Program-made: the position numbers and the translations under genes | Notes under the pieces: generated by a model | Seen by the model: only the letters and a program-made list of their open reading frames with translations | Databases searched by the model: none | Told to the model about the DNA's origin: nothing | Source of the DNA: Syntrophomonadaceae bacterium | Lineage (GTDB): Bacteria; Bacillota; Syntrophomonadia; Syntrophomonadales; Syntrophomonadaceae | Length of the DNA: 11,323 nt | NCBI GenBank assembly: GCA_030526885.1 | Contig: JAUNBV010000056.1 | Location: forward strand, 1-11,323 | Reading direction: 5' to 3' | In this document: piece after piece, positions 6,897 to 11,323 of the stretch | How the letters are laid out: each line of letters starts with the position of its first letter | How positions within the stretch are numbered: position 1 is the first letter of the stretch

Positions 6897-7967
6897 TTAT
6901 GCCTCCCCCAGGCCGGCCGCCAGCCAGGAGTAAAGCTCCCCGACTTCGATGGGATAAACCCGGCAGCGGCCGGGGATTTCCGGGATGACCAGCCGCACTA
7001 TATCGCCCTGACGCTTCTTATCCATGCGCGCCAGCGCCGCCAGCTCGGCCGCGCCGTAAGGACAGCGCTGCGCCATGCCGTGCGCCAACAGCGCGGTGTG
7101 CAAAGCCAAGGCACACTCCGAATCGGCCAAACCCTTCGCTATCGCGGCGCGCGTCATGATGGACATACCCATTGCCACCGCTTGGCCGTGGGAAATGCGG
7201 TAGCCGCTGCACCGCTCGATGGCATGAGCCGGGGTATGGCCAAAATTGAGCAAATGGCGGTCACCGCGGTCAAATTCATCCCGCGCCACCAAGTCTCCCT
7301 TGATGCGCAGGCAGGCGGAGATGACCGGCACAAAACCTGTGGCTCGGCTGCGCCGGAAATCGACTATCCGCGCCAGCAGTTTTTCGTCCGCAATCATCCC
7401 GCATTTGATGATCTCCGCCACCCCCTCGGCGAATTGCGCCGCGTTGAGGCGGGACAAAACCGTGGTATCGCACACCACCAGCCGCGGCTGATAAAAGCTG
7501 CCGGCCATATTTTTGCCCGTGCCCAGATTGACTCCGTTTTTGCCTCCCACCGAGGAATCCACCGCCGCCAACAGCGTAGTGGGCGCCAGCACCAGGGGCA
7601 CACCGCGCAAATAGACCGAAGCCGCAAAGCCGGCCAAATCACCGACCACGCCGCCCCCCAGCCCCAGGATAAAATCCGAGCGCCTAATCTCCGCCGCCGC
7701 CAGATAGTCCAAAATATACCCCAGCGTAGTCCAGGTCTTGTAGCCCTCCCCCGCCGGGAACACGCACCGGTACACCTCATAGCCGTCATTCTTCAGCTCG
7801 GCGCACACCTGCTCGCCATAGAGCTCATCCACCGTGGAGTCGGTTATCAGCGCCATCCGTCCCGGAGCAAAGCCCGCCTCGGACAAAACGGTCCCGATGT
7901 TTTTCAACAAATCGGGACCCACCAGCACATCATATTCGGTTGACGCATTGATGGTAATTCGTTTCAT
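6897..7967 (-). CDS. aroB: 3-dehydroquinate synthase AroB
   Basis: Closes DAHP to 3-dehydroquinate, using NAD and a divalent metal, as the second step of the shikimate pathway. The 356-residue protein has the nucleotide-binding GLGGGVVGDLAGFAAS (102-117) and the APTTLLAAVDSSVGGKNGVN stretch (128-147, Lys143). Lys152 lies in TGKNMAG. The metal ligands are Glu185 (GVAEIIKCG), His244 (NFGHT) and His260 (SHGQAVAMGM). NFGHTPAHAIE has Ala where most homologues have Gly, a mild change. The ribosome binding site is GAGGTG 7 nt upstream of the ATG. It heads the aroB-aroA-aroC-chorismate mutase operon and starts 33 nt from the 27-bp motif of parS-like site 2, so its promoter must lie in or near that element. 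Confidence 0.96.
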   Translation of the reverse strand: MKRITINASTEYDVLVGPDLLKNIGTVLSEAGFAPGRMALITDSTVDELYGEQVCAELKNDGYEVYRCVFPAGEGYKTWTTLGYILDYLAAAEIRRSDFILGLGGGVVGDLAGFAASVYLRGVPLVLAPTTLLAAVDSSVGGKNGVNLGTGKNMAGSFYQPRLVVCDTTVLSRLNAAQFAEGVAEIIKCGMIADEKLLARIVDFRRSRATGFVPVISACLRIKGDLVARDEFDRGDRHLLNFGHTPAHAIERCSGYRISHGQAVAMGMSIMTRAAIAKGLADSECALALHTALLAHGMAQRCPYGAAELAALARMDKKRQGDIVRLVIPEIPGRCRVYPIEVGELYSWLAAGLGEA

Positions 7968-7999
7968 AAAAACACCTCAAAATATTACGTAAACAAATA

Positions 8000-8088
8000 T
8001 TACGCGACGACCGTTTACAAAAAAATACCCATCTCAAACCCCGGCCCCGCCGGGGATACACAGAAATGCTTCACGTGAAGCATTTCTG
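8000..8088. promoter_or_regulatory. parS-like site 2 with conserved 27-bp companion motif
   Basis: The palindrome at 8061-8088 is identical over all 28 bp to the one at 2127-2154, with the 16-bp core at 8067-8082. A 27-bp motif at 8000-8026 matches the site 1 motif at 22 of 27 positions without gaps and is again exactly 34 nt away. The spacer holds a GC-rich hairpin (8039-8045 with 8049-8055). AAATATTACG is repeated directly at 7980-7989 and 7995-8004, on the aroB side. It sits between the parB stop and the aroB start. Confidence 0.88.
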
Positions 8089-8133
8089 ATATTGATTATC
8101 AAAAGCGCTAATTCACCTCCTGTTGACTAATAT

Positions 8134-9000
8134 TTATAATGTAATTCCCAGCAGCTCCAGCAGCCGCTGTAGGTCGTCGTCGTCGTAATAATCGATACGG
8201 ATGCTGCCCTGATTGCCGCGGGGGATAACGCTGACCTTGGCGCTGAAAAACTCCTGCAGCTTCTCCTCGATGGCCTGCAGCTCATTCTGTTTGGCGGTGG
8301 GGCTGGCCTTGGGGCGGCCCTTTCGGGGCGCGCGCGACTTTTTCAACAGCAATTCCGCCTCGCGAACCGTTATCTTATCGCGGGCGATGGCCTCGGCGGT
8401 GCGCAGTTGGTCGGTAGCGTCCTTCAGCGTCAGCAGGGTGCGGGCGTGGCCGGCGGTGATCTGCTTGGTGGACAGCTTTTCCAGCACCGGTTCCGGCAGC
8501 ATCAGCAGCCGCAGCGTATTGCCGATATAGGCGCGGCTCTTGCCCAGGCGATCGGCCAGCGTTTCCTGGCTGTAGCCAAATTCGTCGATCATGCGGCGGT
8601 AAGCCACCGCCTCTTCCACCGAATTCAAATCATCGCGCTGCAGGTTTTCGATCAGCGAAAGCTCCGCCATCTCCTGGTCGGACACCTCGCGCACCAAGGC
8701 CGGTATCCATTCCAGTTCCACCATCTGGCTGGCCCGCCAGCGCCGTTCACCCGCCACCAGCTGATACTTTTTACCGAACGGGCGCAGCAAAATCGGCTGC
8801 AAAACACCGAATTCGCGAATGGAATCCGCCAGCTCCTGTAACGACTCATCGTCGAATACCTTGCGCGGCTGATCCTCGTTGCGCACGATATCCTTCAGCG
8901 CGATTTCCCTAATCTCGATGGAAGGGTCGTTGAAGTCCACCTTCAGCAGACCGTCCAGCCCCTTACCAAGACCTTTGCTTTTGCTTCCTTTGCCGCTCAC
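8134..9000 (-). CDS. parB: Chromosome partitioning protein ParB (Spo0J type)
   Basis: CTP-dependent DNA clamp that loads at parS and spreads along DNA. It has 288 residues. The N-terminal GKGSKSKGLGKGLDGLL (3-19) is the segment that stimulates the ParA ATPase. The CTPase domain carries NEDQPRKVF (41-49), GERRWRAS (84-91) and ENLQRDDLN (118-126). A helix-turn-helix follows (about 144-165), then TAGHARTLL (182-190), which reads parS in this family. A charged linker leads to the C-terminal dimer domain (240-288). The open frame extends to 9108, but the GTG at 9000 has GGGAGG 9 nt upstream and gives the family-typical N-terminus, so it is preferred. This start overlaps the parA 3' end by 38 nt. 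The DDDD run near the C-terminus is unremarkable. Confidence 0.95.
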   Translation of the reverse strand: MSGKGSKSKGLGKGLDGLLKVDFNDPSIEIREIALKDIVRNEDQPRKVFDDESLQELADSIREFGVLQPILLRPFGKKYQLVAGERRWRASQMVELEWIPALVREVSDQEMAELSLIENLQRDDLNSVEEAVAYRRMIDEFGYSQETLADRLGKSRAYIGNTLRLLMLPEPVLEKLSTKQITAGHARTLLTLKDATDQLRTAEAIARDKITVREAELLLKKSRAPRKGRPKASPTAKQNELQAIEEKLQEFFSAKVSVIPRGNQGSIRIDYYDDDDLQRLLELLGITL

Positions 9001-9754
9001 GCTCCAGTACCTCCCTTGCCAAATCCTTATAAGCCTCGCCGCCCCGGGAACGCGGATCATATGTAGCGATGGGCTCTCCATGGGACGGAGCCTCGCTGAG
9101 CCGCACATTGCGCGGGATCAACGTGCGGTAGATGAGCTGGGGGAAATGCTGCTTTACCTGATCCACCACCTGAATGGACAGATTGGTGCGTCCGTCGAAC
9201 ATGGTAAACATAATGCCCTCGATGGACAGGCGCGGATTGAGGCGCTTGCGCACCAGATAAATCGTTTCCACCAGCAGGCTTAAGCCCTCCAGCGCGTAAT
9301 ACTCGCACTGCATGGGAATGAGCACGGAATCCGCCGCCGTAAACGCATTGATGGTCAAAAGCCCCAGCGAAGGCGCGCAATCCAAAAATATGTAATCATA
9401 ATCGTCCACCACCAGCTCCAGCGCCCGGGCCAGGATATTCTCCCGCTCCGGCAGCACCGCCAGCTCGATCTCCGCGGCCGCCATTTCGATGGACGAAGGC
9501 AGCACGAAAAGATTCTTTACCTGCGTGGCCCGGATGATCTGCACCGCGTGCGCCTCGCCCAGCATCAACTCATACAGGGAACGCTTGAGCCCCCGCCGAT
9601 CGATGCCCAGCGCGCTGCTGGCATTACCCTGCGGATCGCAGTCCACCAGCAACACCCGGTACCCCTCCAGCGCGATATAAGCCGCCAGATTCACCGCGGA
9701 AGTAGTCTTGCCCACCCCGCCCTTCTGATTACTGACAGCTATCACCCTACCCAT
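8963..9754 (-). CDS. parA: Chromosome partitioning ATPase ParA (Soj type)
   Basis: Deviant Walker-type ATPase that binds DNA non-specifically when ATP-bound and is released by ParB, helping to segregate the origin and, in spore formers, linked to replication and sporulation control. The 263-residue protein has the Walker A KGGVGKTT (11-18, signature Lys11), the A' block DCDPQGNASSALG (38-50, Asp40) and Walker B YIFLDCAPSLG (121-131, Asp125). The DNA-binding basic segment RNVRLSEAPSHG (215-226) is near the end. No N-terminal helix-turn-helix is present, so it is the chromosomal (type Ib-like, short) rather than plasmid P1 form. The C-terminus is very basic (RERQRKQKQRSW). A -10 box lies 55 nt upstream of the start. 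Confidence 0.96.
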   Translation of the reverse strand: MGRVIAVSNQKGGVGKTTSAVNLAAYIALEGYRVLLVDCDPQGNASSALGIDRRGLKRSLYELMLGEAHAVQIIRATQVKNLFVLPSSIEMAAAEIELAVLPERENILARALELVVDDYDYIFLDCAPSLGLLTINAFTAADSVLIPMQCEYYALEGLSLLVETIYLVRKRLNPRLSIEGIMFTMFDGRTNLSIQVVDQVKQHFPQLIYRTLIPRNVRLSEAPSHGEPIATYDPRSRGGEAYKDLAREVLERERQRKQKQRSW

Positions 9755-9968
9755 CGTAAACCGTGTACCCCCTCAAAAAAGTGCGCGTTCATACTTTGAT
9801 GTTGATACATTATACCGATAAATCAGAAAAAATAAAAGCACAAAATAATGAGCCGCAAACTCTTTTAAGCCCGCAGCGCGGAAAGCTTTTGCGCTACAAG
9901 AGGGAGCCACTGACAAATCGGCCCCCTAGAAAAAGCCAGCAAAAAAAGGTAAGCGCGCAGAGGCAGTC
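9755..9968. other. Gap between uppS-like gene and parA, with parA promoter
   Basis: This 214-bp gap holds a perfect TATAAT on the minus strand at 9814-9809, with an AT-rich upstream region but no clear -35. The parA leader is about 48 nt and has GAGGGGG 12 nt before the ATG, a rather long spacing. T-rich stretches follow the uppS-like stop (TTTTTTT near 9944-9950), but I could not assign a stable hairpin to them. Confidence 0.55.
9809..9814 (-). promoter_or_regulatory. -10 element of parAB promoter
   Basis: TATAAT, a perfect consensus hexamer on the minus strand, about 55 nt upstream of parA. The -35 17 nt away (TTTTAT) is poor. The surrounding sequence is AT-rich compared with the rest of the window, which supports a promoter here. 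Confidence 0.55.
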
Positions 9969-10595
9969 TTAGCCGCCCAGCGTTACATCGCAGTCCTGAT
10001 ACCAATCCAGGGCTGCTAAGAAATGCTGTTTATCGAAATCCGGCCAATAGTGCTCCACAATGTAAATATCGGCATAAACCGATTGTACCGGCAGGAAACC
10101 GCTGAGACGGCGGCACCCGCCCCAGCGTATGAGCAGATCGATCCTGGAAATCTCCGCCGAAGCGATTGCCCCATGCTCCAGCGCATGGCGCAGATCCCAC
10201 TCCCAGTCATAGTTTACTAAAAAATTGAGCTTGATCAGGCCCTTGCCAAAACATACCCGGCGATTGGCATAGGGCAGCAATTCTTCTGGAAAGGCGGAGG
10301 AATCGGTATTGCCGATGACCAGCAGATTGGCGTCCCGGCCCGACAGCGTCCGCACCGACTCGATACAAGCCTGGGTAAAAGCCTCGCGCTGAACCATCGC
10401 CCGCTTATTATTGTCGCGGGTAAACCCATAAAAAGTGGCTTCTTTAATGCCATGCTCCAGCATTAATTCATATAAAGCGAAACCGGGTTGGACACCATGC
10501 GCATAACCATCATGCTTATCATAGCCGTTCTCCACCGCCCAGCGGCGGTTGCCGTCCGGGATCACACCGATATGGGCAGGAATGCGTTTATACAT
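9969..10595 (-). CDS. Short divergent cis-prenyltransferase (UppS family)
   Basis: Member of the undecaprenyl diphosphate synthase family, which condenses isopentenyl diphosphate in cis onto an allylic primer to make lipid carriers for wall synthesis. The first motif HIGVIPDGNRRWA (8-20) keeps the catalytic Asp14, Gly15, Asn16 and Arg18. Arg65 in FTRDNNKRA matches the conserved Arg77 of E. coli. LLIRWGGCRRLSGF (154-167) and VYADIYIVEHYWPDF are the C-terminal motifs. It has 208 residues instead of about 250; roughly 25 residues are missing between NYD (128-130) and LLIR. The Glu of RTxGE is Cys161, the metal-binding Glu of AYAELYF is Asp176, and NYGGR is NYDWE. AGGAGG precedes the ATG. It may make a shorter product or have lost activity; the housekeeping uppS is probably elsewhere. 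Confidence 0.82.
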   Translation of the reverse strand: MYKRIPAHIGVIPDGNRRWAVENGYDKHDGYAHGVQPGFALYELMLEHGIKEATFYGFTRDNNKRAMVQREAFTQACIESVRTLSGRDANLLVIGNTDSSAFPEELLPYANRRVCFGKGLIKLNFLVNYDWEWDLRHALEHGAIASAEISRIDLLIRWGGCRRLSGFLPVQSVYADIYIVEHYWPDFDKQHFLAALDWYQDCDVTLGG

Positions 10596-10652
10596 GACCC
10601 TTCCTCCTATGATTAAAAGTTTAACCGCATAGAGCGATTCCCATTCCCGACC

Positions 10653-10701
10653 AATAAAAAACCGGGCGGAGCGCAGTTTTCTACAAGACCGATGCCGCCC
10701 G
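10653..10701 (-). terminator. Intrinsic terminator in the leader of the uppS-like gene
   Basis: On the minus strand CGGGCGG (10701-10695) pairs with CCGCCCG (10669-10663) and is followed after one base by TTTTTT (10661-10656). The U-tract ends about 60 nt before the uppS-like ATG. It could end an upstream non-coding transcript or act as an attenuator. The flanks CCATTCCC (10719-10712) and GGGAATGG (10648-10641, minus strand) can also pair around it. Confidence 0.6.
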
Positions 10702-10747
10702 CCCGCGCGATGGGAATGGCATTGCTTCAGGACTCCGTTGGACCTTT

Positions 10748-10781
10748 CCCGAATCTTTATTAAACACGGGGAAGATTCGGG
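10748..10781 (-). repeat. 10-bp stem-loop in the uppS-like leader
   Basis: CCCGAATCTT (10748-10757) and AAGATTCGGG (10772-10781) are exact reverse complements with a 14-nt loop. On the minus strand it lies upstream of the leader terminator and between two copies of the CCATTCCC/GGGAATGG motif, so it would sit inside a larger fold. No known riboswitch class was recognised. Confidence 0.6.
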
Positions 10782-10818
10782 GGTTTAAAGCCCGCCATTT
10801 CGCAAAACCATTCCCGCC

Positions 10819-10853
10819 GCTAATCGCTATTAGCTATTTGCTATCCGCTGCGG
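10819..10853. repeat. Heptad tandem repeat (GCTANNN)
   Basis: Four consecutive 7-bp units, GCTAATC, GCTATTA, GCTATTT and GCTATCC, are followed by a decayed GCTGCGG. The spacing is exact. It resembles short tandemly repeated heptamers seen in some bacterial intergenic DNA; an iteron-like protein-binding role is possible but unproven. Confidence 0.65.
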
Positions 10854-10872
10854 AACGCTTCGCGCCCGGCAC

Positions 10873-10881
10873 TTATCCACA
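10873..10881 (+). promoter_or_regulatory. Consensus DnaA box
   Basis: TTATCCACA matches the strongest DnaA-binding 9-mer exactly. It is the only perfect copy I found in the window. It lies 15 bp from a 24-bp palindrome. A single box does not make an origin, but DnaA sites outside oriC can titrate DnaA or regulate transcription. Confidence 0.5.
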
Positions 10882-10895
10882 GGCGGACGTTCAGC

Positions 10896-10919
10896 AAATT
10901 TCCAACCGGTTGGAAATTT
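10896..10919. repeat. Perfect 24-bp palindrome
   Basis: The half-site AAATTTCCAACC is followed without a gap by its exact reverse complement. The lack of a loop and the symmetry suggest a dimeric protein-binding site rather than an RNA hairpin. It is unrelated to the parS-like palindrome. Confidence 0.8.
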
Positions 10920-10957
10920 AGTTTGAAAAGCGGACAAAATGGCCTGAAAAAAATTTG

Positions 10958-10999
10958 AAAAACGGACAAGCGGGGCGGCCACAATGTGGCCGCCCCGCT
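10958..10999 (-). terminator. Intrinsic terminator of the SLH-domain gene
   Basis: Arms at 10969-10983 and 10985-10999 are exact reverse complements (15 bp, GC-rich, AGCGGGGCGGCCACA). On the minus strand they are followed 6 nt later by TTTTT and then a second T-run (10953-10947 region). It begins 17 nt past the SLH stop codon, the usual place for a terminator. The gap before the first U-tract is slightly long. Confidence 0.7.
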
Positions 11000-11015
11000 G
11001 GCGTCGGGTAATAGT

Positions 11016-11323
11016 TTATCGGGCTGCTTTCTCGCAGAACCTCTGCAGTATCGCCGCTACCTGCGCCCTTTGCGCGCCGTCCTGCGGCATCAGTTTGGCG
11101 CCGTCGCCCTGGATGAGTTTCGCGCCTACCGCCCAGGCCATGGCGTCAGCCGCCCAGGCCGATACGTCGTCGGCGTCAGAGAATGCGCTCAGAGCAGAGG
11201 CTGAACCCCCTGCACCCTCCGGGTGTAGGTCATTTCCGCGCTCCGCCTGCGCTTCGCTTGTCGATTGCGGGAAATGTCCTAATCCCAGTCCCCAGACCCC
11301 CGACCCCCGACCCCAGGACCCCG
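11016..11323 (-). CDS. SLH-domain protein, C-terminal end (partial, possibly disrupted)
   Basis: The last 60 or so residues form one S-layer homology repeat: ALSAFSDADDVSAWAADAMAWAV, then KLIQGDGAKLMPQDGAQRAQVAAILQRFCEKAAR and the stop. SLH repeats usually come in threes and anchor exported proteins to pyruvylated secondary wall polymer, so an envelope or secreted enzyme is expected. The frame stays open to the window edge, but the residues before the repeat (GVWGLGLGHFPQSTSEAQ and on to LHPEGAGGSAS) are low in complexity. They are encoded by a hairpin and a heptamer repeat, not by a preceding SLH repeat. Either the gene carries an in-frame repeat insertion or this is a 3' fragment of a broken gene. 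No start codon is visible in this frame. The identity of the whole protein cannot be told. Confidence 0.7.
   Translation of the reverse strand, partial: GSWGRGSGVWGLGLGHFPQSTSEAQAERGNDLHPEGAGGSASALSAFSDADDVSAWAADAMAWAVGAKLIQGDGAKLMPQDGAQRAQVAAILQRFCEKAAR
11227..11280. repeat. REP-like imperfect hairpin element
   Basis: AGGTCATTTCCGC (11227-11239) and GCGGGAAATGTCCT (11267-11280) are inverted repeats with one mismatch and one bulged base. They enclose a GC-rich core containing two similar blocks, GCGCTCCGC and GCGCTTCGC. The compact form suggests an interspersed palindromic repeat. It lies inside the open frame of the partial SLH gene. Confidence 0.5.
11284..11323. repeat. C-rich heptamer tandem repeat at the window end
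   Basis: Consecutive 7-bp units CCCAGTC, CCCAGAC, CCCCGAC, CCCCGAC and CCCAGGA, then CCCCG, run to the last base. The opposite strand has six runs of three or more G separated by two to four bases. The true length is unknown because the window ends here. Confidence 0.75.

Larger units (their letters stand above)
10596..11015. other. Gene-free, structure-rich region between SLH gene and uppS-like gene
   Basis: About 420 bp with no credible open frame. From high to low coordinate it holds the terminator of the SLH gene, two direct repeats (TTTGAAAAGCGGACAA at 10922-10937 and TTTGAAAAACGGACAA at 10954-10969), a 24-bp palindrome, a consensus DnaA box, heptad GCTA repeats, a 10-bp stem-loop and a second intrinsic terminator. 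The density of elements is higher than anywhere else in the window. Confidence 0.7.

Noticed and set aside
6681..7943. A 420-codon plus-strand open frame
   Set aside because: It is antisense to aroB and the aroA start, rich in Arg, Gln and His, with no motif; aroB and aroA are certain on the other strand.
2127..8088. CRISPR array from repeated palindromes
   Set aside because: Only two copies, about 5.9 kb apart, with genes between them and no cas genes.
8034..8102. Small 22-codon TTG frame after the orphan Shine-Dalgarno
   Set aside because: It reads through the parS-like palindrome and a GC hairpin, has a poor start and spacing, and shows no protein-like composition.
9001..9108. N-terminal extension of ParB from an ATG at 9108
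   Set aside because: It would overlap parA by 146 nt, has no ribosome binding site, and adds 36 residues not typical of ParB. The GTG at 9000 fits better.
10600..10820. T-box or known riboswitch upstream of the uppS-like gene
   Set aside because: No T-box GGUGG/ACCGCG core and no recognisable motifs of the TPP, cobalamin, SAM or c-di-GMP classes.
10860..10970. Replication origin (oriC)
   Set aside because: Only one perfect DnaA box, no dnaA or dnaN beside it, and no long AT-rich unwinding region. A DnaA site is all that can be claimed.
10986..11204. A 72-codon plus-strand open frame at the right end
   Set aside because: It is antisense to the SLH repeat and starts inside the terminator stem.

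Overview
The window reads as chromosomal DNA of a high-GC, spore-forming Firmicute. The clues are a YyaC sporulation protein, a Soj/Spo0J-type ParA-ParB pair with parS-like sites, AGGAGG ribosome binding sites, and a C-terminal SLH domain. The chorismate synthase and EPSP synthase variants and the SLH tail look like those of gut Clostridia (Oscillospiraceae-like). That placement is pattern recognition, not a search. Nearly all genes lie on the minus strand. ParAB with parS-like sites suggests the replication origin is not far away, but no origin can be identified here.

Layout from low to high coordinates: a YkvI-family membrane transporter (minus); yyaC (plus); an intergenic segment with the first parS-like palindrome; aroE (minus); trmO (minus), separated from aroE by a perfect 22-bp inverted repeat; a small zinc-ribbon membrane protein (plus); a minus-strand shikimate operon aroB-aroA-aroC-chorismate mutase; a second segment with the same parS-like palindrome; parB and parA (minus, overlapping); a short, divergent cis-prenyltransferase (minus); about 420 bp without genes but rich in structure; and the last SLH repeat of a minus-strand protein running off the window.

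The aro genes cover the shikimate pathway from DAHP to chorismate except dehydroquinase and shikimate kinase, followed by the first step toward prephenate. aroB, aroA and aroC are translationally packed (3-nt gap, 11-nt overlap) and chorismate mutase follows 27 nt later. ParA and ParB would act on the two identical 28-bp palindromes that flank the aroE-to-aroB block, about 5.9 kb apart.

The parts most worth a second look are: the two palindromes and the related 27-bp motif held at the same 34-nt distance from each; the 420-bp region at 10596-11015 with a perfect DnaA box, a 24-bp palindrome, heptad repeats and a terminator-bearing leader; the shortened UppS-like protein with altered active-site positions; an alanine at the glyphosate-contact position of AroA; and the repeat-rich, G-quadruplex-prone sequence fused in frame ahead of the SLH domain. 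I saw no CRISPR array, transposase, tRNA, rRNA or prophage.
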